A stretch of DNA of 64,000 nucleotides from Tenrec ecaudatus (GCF_050624435.1 NC_134542.1:13723497-13787496); one strand, 5' to 3'. Shown: positions 45,576 through 60,430, numbered from the stretch's first letter. The notes: generated by a model not told the origin, from the letters alone. Program-made: numbers and translations.

Positions 45576-46935
45576 AATGTACAATCAACTTGGTAGCAAT
45601 GGTTTTTGTCATCAAGTTGAGGTTTACAATAGCTGTAAGACCTGACAGCTTCCTGATTGTACCAGAAATTCTTCAAAATACAAGGATTTTAAGGTTATAT
45701 GTGTTAAGAGAGATGTCAGCATCTATTTTAAAATTTTACGTCAAATGCACAAATAATAGGATACTTCCTGAATTCAGAATTCCTTCGAGTATGAAGTGAA
45801 TGACTCATTCATAAAATTTTCTGTTCTTTAAAAGAGAGGAAAGCAAGAATCAAGTGTAAAGTGAATTTGAAAAAATGTGGAATATAGTACACGAGTATAG
45901 GTGTTCTATACTAAAATTTCAAAACAAAAATTTTGTGGAGCTCTTGCTAAAATGCAGATTTAATAGCATACACTAAATGGCATTTACTGTGACGCACTAT
46001 TCTATAAGCACTTTATATTAATTCATTTAATTCCAAAAACTTGAAGTAGCTATTGTTATTCATCTTTAATAAACGATAAAACTAATAATGTACAAATAAA
46101 TAAGTAATTTGCTCACATTTTAAGGCCACACAGTTTAAGTGCTGGAGCTGAGAGTTGGATGGAGGCCAACGAGTTTTAGCAGTATCCGTACTCTGCACTA
46201 TTCAGAATATAATATAACTGATAAGATTATCAAACCATTGCACTATGCATTTTTCCACGTTTGAAGCCAGGCATGCTAAGGGGGAGAGAGAGCGCTTTTG
46301 CCGCCTTGCCTCTCATCCTGTGTTACGTTTGGAGACACTCTTCCTACCCCCAAGTCTGGGCTCCCGTCCACACTCTCTTCGGTGAGGCGCCTCTTTCGTT
46401 ACAGGCTTGTGCCAACTCAAATGTGTTGATGTAGAAAGTTATACTGGGAAACAGTCCTCAATTATTCTTTTAATGGAATTCCTTTGTAAAAAAGGATTTA
46501 CATAATTGGTCAAATTTGCTAATAAACCCACAGGTCATGCATGAATGATGACAAGAATGTGAATAAGTTTAAATGTCAACGTGGAAACTTGGACTATACT
46601 ATTGTGGATCAGAATAAACATTGCATATTAATTTCAGTATATGAAATAACCTAAATTTTAGAGGGTAGAATCAGAAAAGCATTTAGCAGTCATTCATCCC
46701 TTCCCAATTAAATCATATAAAACCAGGGGTTTAGGCATATCATTGGAGCTGGTGTAAAAGCCACTTAATTAAGTTACCTCCAGTCATAGGAAAGGTGTTA
46801 ACTGATTTGCTGAAAGTCATAAATAGAAACAGCAATTTCTGTAAAAACGGTTTTGATTATTTTACCCTTTGTGTGAATCTCAAAATATAGAACCAATTTC
46901 TAAGGGTATACATGCTTCTTATAACTAATAGTACA
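45576..46935. other. Intron 2 with an old MIR-like SINE
   Basis: 45970-46165 has the order 'catttactgtgacgcactattctataagcac', 'aatttgctcacattttaagg' and 'cacacagtttaagtgctggagctg', typical of a MIR. A GC-richer patch at 46265-46420 is unassigned. Confidence 0.4.
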
Positions 46936-47621
46936 TATGTGGTACCTTTATTTTTTTATTTTTTAACATACACTCTTATCACAGTCCATACATACACATA
47001 CATCAATTGTATAAAGCACATCCATACATTCCCTGCCCCAATCATTCTCAAAGCATTTGCTCTCCACTTAAGCCCTTTTCATCAGGTCCTCTTTTTTTTT
47101 TCCCCTCTCTCCCCTCCCTCATGTGCCCTTGGTAATTTATACATCGTTATTTTGTCATATCTTATCCTATCCGGAGTCTCCCTTACCCCCCTTCTCTGCT
47201 GTCCCTCTCCCAGGGAAGAGGTCACATGTGGATCCTTGTAATCAGTTCCCCCTTTCCAACCCACTCACCCTCCACTCTCCCATCATCACCCCTCACACCC
47301 TTGGTCCTGAAAGTATCATCCACCCTGGATTCCCTGTACCTCCAGCCCTCATATGTACAGCCTCTGCCCTATCCAGCCCTGCAAGGTAGAATTTGGATCA
47401 TGGTAGTTGGGGGGAGGAAGCATCCAGGATCTGGGGGAAAGCTGTGTTCTTCATCGGTACTACCTCGCACCCTAATTAACCCATCTCCTCTCCTAAACCC
47501 CTCTATGAGGGGATCTCCATTGGCCGACACTTGGGCCTTGGGTCTCCACTGTGCACTTCCCCCTTCATTTAATATGGTATATATATATATACATACATAC
47601 ACACACCTATGTGGTACCTTT
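46936..47621 (-). mobile_element. L1-like family copy with 14-bp target duplication
   Basis: The insertion is 46950-47607 on the minus strand. The 14-base repeat TATGTGGTACCTTT lies at 46936-46949 and 47608-47621. Read on the minus strand the empty site is ATT/AAAAGG, a good L1 endonuclease target, and the A-rich tail abuts it. The 5' end is a (TA)n/(TATG)n/(TG)n simple-sequence run at 47578-47606. Confidence 0.85.
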
Positions 47622-48600
47622 TAATGCTTTGTGTGTAAATACCATGCAATATTTTGTGTTTTGATAAGTGACATATATTTCAGTGTAAATTCTAAATGAA
47701 TAAATTTAACACTGTAGAGATTTGGCTCTTATTTGGACTAAATTACCCACACTTTAAAATCTTTGGAAATTATTTAGAAGGAAACTCTTCATTTTTAATA
47801 ACTCATAACATCATCTTTGGATTCTATTTTACCTCAAATCTTGAAATCTCGTGCATTGATCCTTTTTAGTTTCCATAGGCATTATTAATAACTTCTTTAT
47901 AGTTCGTTTTAGCTGATGAATTTGGAAAGTGAAAATATTTCAATCCTGGAAAGTAATATATTAGCGGGCTTCTATGCAAATTGCTAATGTTCTTCAACTC
48001 CCTTCCAGTCAACTGGGACCTACTGGCTCTGCGGACACTTGTATCTGAAACGTAGGGCAAAGACACGGAGCCTTTAGCTTCCAGTCATGCTGGTCTTCCC
48101 ACGTTAGTTCTACGTTCACCCCTTGCTCTCTTCCCTATGCCTTTGATTTCGTTGATTTGAGAATATGTTAAATGGATCTTGGACATGAACTTATCACCAA
48201 GGTTTTGCATATTACAGCATTGAAAAATAAAAGATTGCCTTTTTAAAAAATCTCAACTGAAATTTTAAAAAATTATAAAAAACTATACTCACAAATGAAG
48301 GAGATAGTATTGCAATTTAAATTGCTGCATAGTTCATAAGGTTGCTTTATTCAAATTGGTTAATAATTCTTTACTTATTTGGTATTTAAGTTGTTTTTAA
48401 GAATAAAGATCATGGGATTTTAGCTTATGTTGATCATAGTAATATTATGACATAATAAAACGGGACCCCAACTTGAGAATCACATTCTCTGAAAATTAAA
48501 AAAAAAAATCTATATAATAAAAATTAGCCTTTGCTTTCGACAGTTCCCTGAATTTTAACACATTTGCAATAATAGAACAGTTCCATACCCCAGAACACTT
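47622..48600. other. Intron 2, no clear feature
   Basis: AT-rich DNA. I see no gene and no nameable repeat. Confidence 0.35.
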
Positions 48601-48965
48601 ACTCTCTTAGACCTTTCTAGCTTCATCTCTAATCCCAAATTCTGGCAAACAGTGATCCGTCTCATCACAATAACTTGTTGTTTTAAAGAATATCGCATAA
48701 ATGGAATCATACAGGGCATAATCTTTTGAGCCTAGCTTCTTTTCTTCAGCATAATTATTTTGAAGTTCATCCAAACAGATGTGCATATCAGTAGTTGATT
48801 CCTTTTTCTTGCTGAGGTGGTATTCTTTTATGTGAAGATACAACTATTTTCTTACCCATTTACTTGTTGAAACTCATTTGGATGATATACTTTTTTTTCA
48901 ATTATAAATAGAGCTGCTGTGATTATTTTTGGAGGTTTTTTTTGTAACCTAAGTTTTCATTTCAC
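48601..48965. mobile_element. Old LINE-1 fragment
   Basis: The phrases 'gaatcatacagggcataatcttttgag', 'cagcataattattttgaagttcatcc' and 'ataaatagagctgctgtgatta' are hallmark stretches of mammalian L1M elements. The copy is short and diverged. Confidence 0.65.
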
Positions 48966-49044
48966 TGTGTGTGTGTGTGAAGGTAAAGTATTGCTAGAAA
49001 ATGATATAAATTTTATTCAACAGAAAGATTAAAATGGATGCTAT

Positions 49045-50690
49045 TGCTTCTTGACATAACCTCCATCTAGGTCAGTACACTACTAATCTTGTTTCTCTAA
49101 CCTTGAATGGAAGGATTCTGTACTCTTCAATGTAAGTATCACAAATGGCGGTTTTGGCATCCTTGTGGGACTCGACTTAAATGGTACTCCTTTGAAATGT
49201 TTCTTGAGTTTGGGGAAGAAAAGAAGTCGCAGGAGGAAAGAATGGGGATGGTGAGACTCTGGGCGTTCTTGCTACCCTCATCGTGGCAGCTGTGCTCTTG
49301 TGAAGGGGAATGTTCCCAGGCACAACTCTCTTGGCCTTTTCCTCCCCAGTGTAGTTTTCAGGTTTTTAAAAAATATCTTCATTATAAGACCTTGTGATCA
49401 TCTTGTACTCTTTTTTAAAAAAACATTTTATTAGGGGCTCATACAACTCATCACAATCCATGCATATACATGCATCAGTTGTATAAAGCACATCCTTACA
49501 TTCTTTGCCCTAATCACTCTCAGAGCATTTGCTCTCCACCTAAGCCCTCTGCATCAGGTCCTCTTCTTTTTCTTCCTCCCTCCCCGCTCCCCCCTCCCTC
49601 ATGAGCCCTTGATAATCCACAGATTGTTATTTTGTCATATCTTGCCCTATCCGGAGTCTCCCTTCCCCCCTTCTCTGCGGTCCATCTCCCAGGGAGGAGG
49701 TCACATGTGGATCCTTGTAATCGGTTCCACCTTTCCAACCCACTCTCCCTCCACTCTGCCAGCATTGCCCCTCACACCCCTGGTCCTGAAGGTAGCGTCC
49801 ACCCTGGATTCCCTGTGCCTATAGAAAATCTTACCAGGATTAACTCTTGGGAATCCTTAAAAGCACTAACTATAAGCTTCTGAACTGACCCTCCAGAAAG
49901 TCAACTTGTGAAATGCCTTGATTATCCCAAGAAACTGTTGACATGACCTTTGCTCTTGATTGGTCAGCCCACTGTTGCTCTGACTGGACAGCTCTTTTCT
50001 CTTGATGAGGCATTGTTGTGCTTTGCCTTCAGGATCTTTCTTGGTGAAGCCATACTTCATCTCCTGTTAACAATTCTTCCAAGAAATGATTTGTGATCTT
50101 GATCCTGCTTTTGCAAAATTTCCATTGAAAACTCTTGTCTTTAGCTGATCCGGGCACAACGGTGTTGGCACTCATTGAGTGGAGAGTTTACGCGACTTTA
50201 ATTTCAGTAAACTGAAGCAGTTGAGATATTTATCGTGTGGGCTGTTGTTTCTGGTTTTAACTGTAGGTCCTCATCAATTAGGACACAGATAAGATGGTTT
50301 CTTTGCAAATTGATCTGGATGGTTTGCTGCTACAAGCCATTGTTCAGCATTGTCTCGTTCCTCCTTAAAATGAATATCTTTGCGTATTGTATCTGTAAAC
50401 TTTTCATAAAGCACCAATGATTTTTTTATTCTTCCACTCAAGCTTCATCATAAATTTGATGTGTATTCTTGCCTCAGATTTTAGTAGAATTCATGTTGCC
50501 CCAATAGCGGTTCTTTTCAAGCTGTTGCTGCTTGTTGGTGCTGCAGAATGGATCTGGTTCAAATATGTTGTGTTAGTATGAACTTGTTTTGGTGCAATAT
50601 TTTTGAATCCATGTATAGTTTGTCAGAATAGGTATTTTCCATGAACTTTTTGAAGACCCTACATTATAGATGGACATTTTTCTCCTAAAC
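49045..50690 (-). mobile_element. Mariner DNA transposon interrupted by an L1-like insertion
   Basis: On the minus strand the transposase region is readable in pieces. A catalytic 'LLTGDEVWLHQE' block lies near 50030-50070, and 'AKVMSTVSWDNQGISQVDF' lies near 49895-49955. The right end, 'ccatgaactttttgaagaccc' (50638-50672), is its terminal repeat and resembles the arm of the MITE at 18132. An L1-like 3' end (49416-49820) is inserted in it. Without that insert the element is about 1.25 kb, the usual mariner length. Confidence 0.75.
49416..49820 (-). mobile_element. L1-like family copy inside the mariner
   Basis: It starts at the poly(T) after 'gtactctttttt' with 'attttattaggggctcatac' and runs to 'attccctgtgcc'. 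It matches the 3' 400 bases of the family. I could not define a clear target duplication, though 'atctt' words occur on both sides. Confidence 0.8.
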
Positions 50691-51085
50691 CAGAAGTTAA
50701 TGTTGTGTTACTTTAAAAGTTCAGAACCCAGAATTGTATTGTTAGTATTACTGTACTCATGTTGAGGAGCTTCAGAGGAAGGGAAAACTACTCTTAACCT
50801 CTGGTGTTTCTTGTTCATTCTGGTTGGTTCTTGCTTTGACCTTCACATTCGTACTCTTTATCTGAAGTAGTCTTCATGAAGCCTTCCTTACTTAATAATC
50901 CTAGTTTCAGTTTTATTTGAGCCTCTGGCCCCTTGGATTCTTCCACTGCCTTTTACAGCACTTGCTTTGCTGTGCTTTAGAATACAATAGGAACAGCTTT
51001 ACTCCGCCTTTTAATTCTTGTATTTTCTCTTTTTGAAGCTTTCCTTACTATTATGAAAGTTCAAATACATGATATATTTTAGTTT
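50691..51085. other. Intron 2, no clear feature
   Basis: Plain sequence between the mariner and the LTR pair. Confidence 0.3.
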
Positions 51086-51642
51086 ATATGTGTTAGTCTG
51101 GGTAGACTAGAGAAACCAATTCATAAGACATCCATATGTATATAAGGAGGAACTTTATTTAGTTATACATTAAGAACACATCCTAGCCCAGTCCACATCA
51201 ATTTTATAAGTCCGATATTAGCCCATATGTCTGTGTCCGATAACAATCTATAAAGTCCTCTTTAGATCCATGAAACACATGCAATGATACTGAGTGCTGG
51301 TTGATCGCAGGCCAGTCGGTGGGAAGTCTTGTGGATGTTATAGACATCTCAGCGCTGGCAGGAGGTCTCCATGTGGCTTCTCCAGTTCCTAGGTCATGGG
51401 GTATATTAGCATAGTGCCATGTGTCTTGTCAGTAGATCGTCTCTCAGGGGATCGCCGAATGAAAGAGTGTCTCCTGCCTCTCAAGGAGAAAATCCAGGAG
51501 TTCCCAGAATCCTCAGGAGAAGGCCATGCCCACACAGAGGCCTCATTGGCAATTGATTACCCAATTGACAAACTAGGCTCCACCCCTTCATTCTTAATCT
51601 TCTCAAGTAATTGATACCAGATTATGTAACTACCACAATATG
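51086..51642 (+). mobile_element. Solo LTR, plus copy, 5-bp target duplication
   Basis: The LTR spans 51091-51637, from TGTTAGTC to CTACCACA (TG...CA). The five bases ATATG flank it at 51086-51090 and 51638-51642. It is homologous along most of its length to the minus-strand LTR at 51707-52225. A 5-bp duplication points to a different retrovirus class from the LTR at 24.2 kb. No viral genes are present. The start has a two-base ambiguity (TGTGTTAG). Confidence 0.75.
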
Positions 51643-51701
51643 CCAACTTTATATAATAAAAAATATATTAAATAACTTTCACTCTTGATTACATAACAAT
51701 A

Positions 51702-52230
51702 GTAAGTGAGGTAGTTGGTTTATTGTGGGGAGATACATGTGGGGTTAATTGAAGGGCGGGGAGATAAATGGCTCAGAGAGCCTTGCCTTTCTGGTTCTTG
51801 GGTCTCTTGCTTTCTGATGGTCAGACCAGGGTGCAGCTGCTTTAGCCAGTTCCCTGCTTCAGCTGACAAGGCTGATTTCCTGCAAGACATCCCTGAGGAG
51901 AAGCCACATGGACCTATCCCTGATACAGCCCTGGGTGCTGGGACAATAGTGTGGAGACCCCTGCCAGTGCTGATATGTTTACACACTCACTGATTCAGCT
52001 TTCCTCCTGCAGTTAGCATCATAGTGTATGTGTTTTGTGAGATGGATGAGGACTTTGTGGATTGGTGTTGGACATACGGGTTAATGGGTTAGTTTTGGAC
52101 TTGTGGGCTTGGGCAGCACTGGATTGGGATGTTTTCTTGATGTGCACTTATTCTTTATATAAAACTCTCTCTTATACATATGAGTTTGTGTGGTTTTGTT
52201 TCTCTAAAGTATCCAGACTAATACAGTAAG
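51702..52230 (-). mobile_element. Solo LTR, minus copy, 5-bp target duplication
   Basis: The LTR occupies 51707-52225 and reads TGTATTAGTCTGG...CA on the minus strand. GTAAG flanks it at 51702-51706 and 52226-52230. An AATAAA on the minus strand (51719-51724) lies near its 3' end. Its own duplication shows that it inserted independently of the plus copy, 64 bases away. Confidence 0.75.
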
Positions 52231-53844
52231 GAAATATTTTAAAAGTGAAAGTGGAAGTTAATATGCATTGGTGTTGACATCATGGCTGTGAGTATGGTTT
52301 TGAGTTTTGGATGCCAACTTTAAAATATGAAAAACTCTAACTCTTCATTATAGCTGTTTTCCACTTAGTAAAACTGTCACTGTTTTGTCAGGATAATCTT
52401 TTGAAGTGTGATACAAGTAAAGAAATTTTTTTATAACATACTGTTTTGCTTACCTACTTGTTTTTTTTTGCTACAAGTCAGGTATAAGGACACAGTTAAA
52501 CTTAGTATATTTTATCTTAAAAATGTATAAATCAGTGATAGTAAAGAACATTCATATTTTATAACAACTTTTAATTTAATTGTTTAGTTTTCGTTCTTTC
52601 AACAAGTGCACCCAGCACATTTGCATATTTATTCAGAAGTCAAGGTAACTTTATAGTTAACACATACGTTGACTTTATGACAAAGAAGTATGCAGACACT
52701 GAATGGCTAGATGCTGTGGAGTAGAGCTGGTGAATGTAATTGCTGTGCGGAATTTAGTATTTCAGTGAAGAATTTTGTAAATAGGCACATTTTCAGCTTA
52801 CTGTTCTTCCTAATGATTGTTGCCTTTGGCGTTTGCATCTGATAAGTGCTGGACTTTGCTGAGTTGGAACAAATAATTTATTGTCAATTTGTATAAAATT
52901 ATTATTTAAAACAATATTTATTGTTAATCAACTGATAGGTGTTTATCTTGCTTGATACAGTTTTCCCCTTATGGTTTTGATAAAGGTTTGGGGTGATATA
53001 TCTTGAAATCAAGGCACTTAGTTGTGTGAGAAAAACTTAAATTGATAATAAAACTCTAAATTATATAGTAAAATGGTATTTCTCATATATTTTTTGTAGA
53101 CGGGTTGTACTGTTTTATCCATAACATCTAATAATGCCTCCCTCCCCATATTATGAAGAAAAATTAATTAGATATATCTCAATTTAACTTACTCCCTTAA
53201 TAGTGTCCATAGTTTTTCTTTCTGTTGTTGACTTATTTTTTGGCTTTCTGTTGTTGGCTTTTGGTGGCATTTGTTCAAGGTAGATCTAATACAAAATGTA
53301 ATACAGTTATATTTAACATTTACTTATTACTTAGCTCTATGGGTGGCTATATTGCTCAGCACTGATGTAAAAAGTCAAGTATCTCAAAAAACACATGACT
53401 TCAGATTCTCCCCAACCTAAAAAAATAACATGACTCTTTCACTTTATTTACAGTCAAGGATGTTTGCAGATCGAAGATGTCTGTTTAGACTGGAGTTAAC
53501 TTAGAGTTGCTAGACTTTGGAGGATGGGTTGAGTTTTAATTAACGGGAGAGGAGATGGTAATTGAGTACCAAAGTGCTGTAGGACTTTAAGAGGACAGGC
53601 ATGCTACTTCTTTGTGGTAAAGGGAAACTGAATCTAGATTTGCTTTCAGAGTCAGTCTCTTCAAATCAGGAGGGAGTAGTGGATAGTAGCCCATTCTTGG
53701 GGAAAGTGGTGCTAAGCTTGTGAACTCTGGAAAGAGGTTCTTGCTATTTTGTATAGTCTTCTATGAACAGAAGCGGGTTAGAAAGGCATTGCAGATAATG
53801 AATCAAAGGGTGGCACATGTACAGTCAGTTACTTGACGTTTCCA
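52231..53844. other. Intron 2, no clear feature
   Basis: AT-rich intronic sequence. I recognise no gene, RNA or young repeat. Confidence 0.35.
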
Positions 53845-53995
53845 GTGTGAACCGAGCAGCCACTTCACCGGAGAAAGATGCAGCAATGTGCTCTGAACAG
53901 ATTCACAGCCTTGCAAACCGTGGGTGCTACTCTCTACTGCAGGGTCAGTTATAAGTCAGTATTGAGTCAATGGCAGTGGGTTTGCTTTTTGGCTT
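53845..53995 (+). mobile_element. AfroSINE
   Basis: 'gcagccacttcaccggagaaagatg' is followed by 'acagattcacagccttgcaaacc', 'ggtgctactctctactgcagggtc' and the tail 'ggcagtgggtttgctttttgg'. The head is missing. Confidence 0.75.
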
Positions 53996-54872
53996 TTGAT
54001 AAATTCCACACACTGTTTTAGGTGCAAAGGTGTATACATTAAAAAACCAGAAATCCTGTTACCGTGTAACTTGTACTTTAGTGGGAGAAATTTTTAAAAC
54101 TCTGGTGTAGTGCTTAGATAGTGTTAAGTACTACGAAGAACATCTGTAGAGTGAAGGGGTAGAGCTTAGTTGGTTTTGGAAAAATAGGATGCGAAACTTG
54201 AACAGACTATAAAGGGAATGAACATGTGGATAGATCCCAAAGAAATGGCAGTGAAAACGCAGCAATGAGGCCATTGTGACTAAAGTTGACTGTTAATGTT
54301 GATGCTTATTGGCTGTCTACTGAGTGCTGAGTTCTAGTGAGTTAATTGTGTTAATTTAATGTTAGTACAATGCTACAGGATGGATACTATTTCACATGTG
54401 AGAAAAAAGAGTTACAGAATTTATATAATTTACCCAAGGTCACACAGTTAGTTACAGAATTAGGATTGGAGTAGAAATAGTCCCACTCCAAAGTTGGTAC
54501 ACTCGTTCATAGTCAAGGGTGTTTTGGATGGTGTGGTAGGAAATTCGGGTGAGGCAGTAGTCTGGGGCTAGTTCTGTATAGTTCATTAGGGAGATTTTGG
54601 ATTTTATTCTGATTGGTGTATTATCAATGGAGGGTTGAGAAATACTTAGGAAGGTACTTTAAGATTCTGCAGGCTAAGCGATGGTCTGGAACACACACAC
54701 ACACAGAGAATTGGTAATTATCAGGGTATAGCTTAACAGATTTCTTGTGACCTGTAACATTTTTTAAAATTTGAAATTGAGGATGGCACTTCATTGTTTA
54801 TTGAAAAGACTTATGTTCATGCTTATATATGTGTGTGTATACATGAACTGTAATGAATTCTTCTGTTATTAG
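53996..54872. other. Intron 2, old repeats before exon 3
   Basis: 54330-54500 has a MIR-like order ending in 'acccaaggtcacacagttag'. The flanks (54180-54310 and 54530-54680) resemble the old repeat seen at 21460-22000. A short (AC)n run lies at 54693-54704. The stretch from 54800 to 54872 leads to the exon 3 acceptor. Confidence 0.4.
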
Positions 54873-56639
<1,767 letters not shown>

Positions 56640-57900
56640 TACTGCCTAGCAGTTGTAACTTTTTTTCCCTTTTATCAACTCACTTCCCCACTTTGAAAGC
56701 ATTCATTTTTGCCCAGTCTTTTCAGCTCTCCCTCTGGTCCTAGCACACTTAGTAAGCATCCGTTGGGAACTGCTGTCACTTCTTTTCACAGGATCTACAA
56801 CTTTCTTTTCTCGAATTTTTCATTTGTTTTTCCTACTGTTTGATGGAGGACAATGTCTCCTCCTATTAAAAGTCCATTTCTCTTCCACTTGTGCTATAGA
56901 TCCCTCTTAAGGTCTAGTACCTTCAGAGTTTAAAGTATTCACACGTGTTTTAGGATTCTGCCTTTCAGCTGGATCTTAGTATTAGACACGTTCAGGCCAC
57001 TTACATCTTCAAAACAAAATTCTGTTAAAGGTGTGATGGATCCTTGCACTGCCAGAGTCTCTCATTTCACAGCTAGCTGAGTGTCTGTTGAGGTGTGTTG
57101 CCGTGTGCTCCATCCATCCCTTTTCTCCTCTTCCATTCACTGTGAACATGTATGTTCCGGTCAAGCTTCTATCTCAACGACTCAATTCAGTCGTGCCTGA
57201 TGTCAGCATATCTCTGAATGCCAAGATCAGTCCTAGTTTTTATTGTCTTTGACTTATCAACAACATTTGGACCGGTCGATCATTTTCTTTCTGGTACTCT
57301 TCATTTCTGAGACAGAGCACTCCCTTGGTATCCTTTCTTCTTTTCTGGCTGTCCCTTTTTAGCCCCTCCTTCAATAGAGGCATTATTGGGACTTTGTTAG
57401 GGACTTTCTTCTGGTGCTCTCACCTCCCCTTACTTACTCATGACTTCATTCAGTACCTCTGTGAATCCGGCTTTTCTCTAAGATTCAAACTCTTCAAATG
57501 TTTAATTGGCGACTCCTTTCATATTCTCAGAGGTATTTACTTAGTAGGTTCAGATAAGCTTTTAATCACTATTCTTTCAGCAGCTTATGCCATTATGTCA
57601 GGGGCCCCTTTTTAGGACACTTTCTTCTGCCTCTTTTTCCTCATTATACATTGCTGTTGCTGCCTCATATATCAGTTTTCTCTTTCCGCCTTCAATCTTA
57701 GAATCCTCTATTTATTCTATAATACATACTATTCTGAGGTATTTTGTATCTTAGTATATCTTAGAATCCTCAATTGTCTTCTGTTTAGAAATATTTCCAG
57801 AAAGTTTCCCCTCTCCGTGTGGCTTGCTTCTACTCATCGTTCCATGTTTTAGGCTAAAATTCTGGCAAGCTGTCCTTGTATACTTCTTCCACGTGCAGTC
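56640..57900 (-). mobile_element. L2/CR1-like LINE, tentative
   Basis: The pyrimidine-rich plus strand, with 'tggtatcctttcttcttttctggctgtccc' and 'tagggactttcttctggtgctctc' style blocks, resembles the reverse complement of an old CR1/L2-clade reverse-transcriptase region. It is very diverged. It could be unique sequence. Confidence 0.35.
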
Positions 57901-58200
57901 GCTCTCATTGTACCAGTACTGTTCCTTCACAGAATTTATTACAATTGTTAATAACAATAGTTTAGTGTATTGTTTTCATGCAAGACTGTGAACTTTTGAA
58001 CCCGTGGACAATGCCTGTATCATCTCTCTGTCTCCAATCCCTAGAACAGCTTCTTGTAAAAATGGACCCCCATATCTGAAAAAAATATTAATACACAAGA
58101 TTTCATCTAGTTTCCCTTTTTTATAGACCAGTGCTTTTATCCAGTGCACATTAAAAAGATATGCTACTCTAGCTTCAGAAACTAAAGTGTATTATCTTTG
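57901..58200. other. Intron 3, no clear feature
   Basis: Short spacer before an L1-like insertion. Confidence 0.3.
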
Positions 58201-58919
58201 TTTTAAAAAATTACTTTATGAAGCACACCAGCCTGTGTGATCATGTGTCGAAGGGATGAGGTATCAGGCACCAAAGAACAAAAATCATAGCATTGTGAAT
58301 GAGGGGGAGTGCGGAGTGGGGACCCAAAGTCTGTAGGCAACTAGACATCCCCTTATGGAAGGGTCGTGGGGAGGAGATGAGCCAGTCAGGGTGCAGTGTA
58401 GCAATGATGAAACATAGAACTTTCCTCTAGCTCTTTAATGCTTCTTCTCCCCCACTATCATGATCCCAATTCCACCTTACAAATCTGGCTAGACCAGAGG
58501 ATGTACACTGGTACAGATAGGAACTGGAAACACAGGGAATCCAGGATGGATGATCCCTTCAGGGACCAGTGGTGAGACTGACGATACCAGGAGGTTGGGT
58601 AGAAAAGGGGAACCGATTACAGGGATCTACATATAACCTCCTCCCTGGAGGATGGACAGCAGAAAAGTGAAGGGGTGAAGGGGATATGTCAGACAGTGTA
58701 AGATATGACAAAATAATAATTTATAAATTATCAAATGTTCATGAGAGGGGGGAGGGAAGGGGGAAAATGAGCTGTTACCAGGGACTTACGTGGAGAGCGG
58801 GTGTTTTGAGAATGATGAGGGTAACGAATGTACAAATGTGCTTTATACAATTGATGTATGTATGGATTGTGATAAGAGTTGTATGAGGTCCCAGTAAAGT
58901 GATATTTTAAAAATTACTT
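58201..58919 (+). mobile_element. L1-like family copy with target duplication
   Basis: The insert is about 58217-58908 and starts inside the family at 'gaagcacaccagcctgtgtg'. It ends in 'agtaaagtgatatttt'. The flanks repeat AAAAATTACTT, preceded in the left copy by TTTT (58201-58216) and again present at 58905-58919. The site is again TT/AAAA, which fits L1 endonuclease. Confidence 0.8.
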
Positions 58920-59619
58920 CCTTTTAAATATAAATCTCTTTATTTTGCTGTTTTATGTATAGTGGTCTGGGTTTAGTTAAAGAAATGCCTCTTGGAGCTG
59001 AAGTCAAATTTATGTACATCAAAATATATGAAAGTAATGTGTTCAAAATTATTTTTGACAATGTATGCTTATATAGCTAATACCTTAGTCAAGATAAAGT
59101 ACTTTTAAATTTTCAAAAAGCCAAAAATGCTTTTCCCGTTTGTGTGTATGTTATTTACTTTGGCAACTATCATCCTTATCCTTGACATTGCAGCTTACAA
59201 TACCTACTGAAAAGGGCATACATGCCCTCACTGTCCTGGTTATATTTACTCAGGCCTATTCCGGCTTCTTACTATGAACACTGCCTCTCACTGTTGGACC
59301 CTTAGATCTGAGCAAGGAGCGGTGCAGATGCTCCTCTCTCCTCATGCACCACCTACTCCGCTCGCTTAGCCAAGAGATGGCCGTGTCTAGGTGCCATGGG
59401 ACATGCTTACTACTTCGGAAAAGAAGAAAAGCCACGGCTTTCTTGAGCTTGGAAAACCATTAAAGGTGGATAAATAAGCTGGCATATTGGAGAGAGAGAA
59501 GCTGAAGAGTGTACTTTAGAAATACCCTGAGTCATTTTAGTAAGGAGATGGGACCATGAACTTTAACTGACAGGGAGCATGTGTTACGTTGGGAGTCTGA
59601 GGAGTCCTGTAGACTGAAT
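58920..59619. other. Intron 3, unassigned
   Basis: A slightly GC-richer patch at 59190-59420 has no recognisable identity. The rest is plain. Confidence 0.3.
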
Positions 59620-59725
59620 CAAAGCCCTGGTACGGTAGTGGTTATATGTTGGGCTGCATAAAGACAGTGGAATTGGTGGGTCTATATTATTTCTCCTGTA
59701 GATTTTTATGATTTCATACCCACAA
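59620..59725 (+). mobile_element. AfroSINE fragment
   Basis: The head 'aagccctggtacggtagtgg' and 'ttgggctgcataaagac' are present, with a short middle. The 3' half is missing. Confidence 0.65.
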
Positions 59726-59840
59726 AGTGTTTTTCTTCGTATTCTAGATTGCACATTCATGGAAGTTTGAAAATAGCTACATTTTAGGAAAACACCGATT
59801 GCTTTAAGAATCTTCGTGGCACAGTTTCTGTTTTAATATA

Positions 59841-59955
59841 CCGTATGTACTCATGTATAAGCCGAGTTTTTCAGCACATTTTAAATGCCTCTTTTGTGGT
59901 AAAAATTAGGTGCCTCCGCCGATACTCAGGTCAGCTTATACTCAATTATATACTG
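59841..59955. mobile_element. Pogo/Tigger-type MITE
   Basis: The left end 'ccgtatgtactcatgtataa' and the right end 'cttatactcaattatatactg' are inverted repeats of the type seen at 44504-45412 and 38845-38953. TA precedes the left end (59839-59840). The right flank is CA, so the duplication has decayed. The interior ('gtggtaaaaattaggtgcctc') matches 38899-38918. Confidence 0.65.
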
Positions 59956-60430
59956 CAACTTCTTAGGATAAAACAACTCAGTAGCTTTCAGTCTATTACA
60001 ATCACACCCGCTCAACATTTTTACCAACTCTTATAAGAAATGTCTGCTCAAAACAGCCTTCCCCTCGGTGTGCTCTAAATTTGCATCAGTGACTGACAAT
60101 ATATATTGTTCCGGTATCGTTTCATGGTTATTGCAAAGGCCAAATAGTAGATCTTTATATGAAATAAAGCCAGGGTATCATTATAATTATTGGAAAATAA
60201 AATGTTAGTTGATTTCTCTCTCTCCCAGTTCTTTCTGAGCTCCTGTTTCATAAGAGATTGTTAAAAGCATAAACATCCCACCCAGGTGCCCACTGGGCTG
60301 TTCGTTTCTGTGCACTGATGTGTCTAGGGAGCAGTGTTCAGTGTCTGCACTGCCCAGCATGAAGTGTAGGCCCTGATAGTATAATAAAAAATGGAGTACA
60401 CTTTTCTGTTCTTCCGCTCTTTGCTTTCTT
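59956..60430. other. Intron 3, no clear feature
   Basis: No gene or nameable repeat is seen. Confidence 0.3.
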
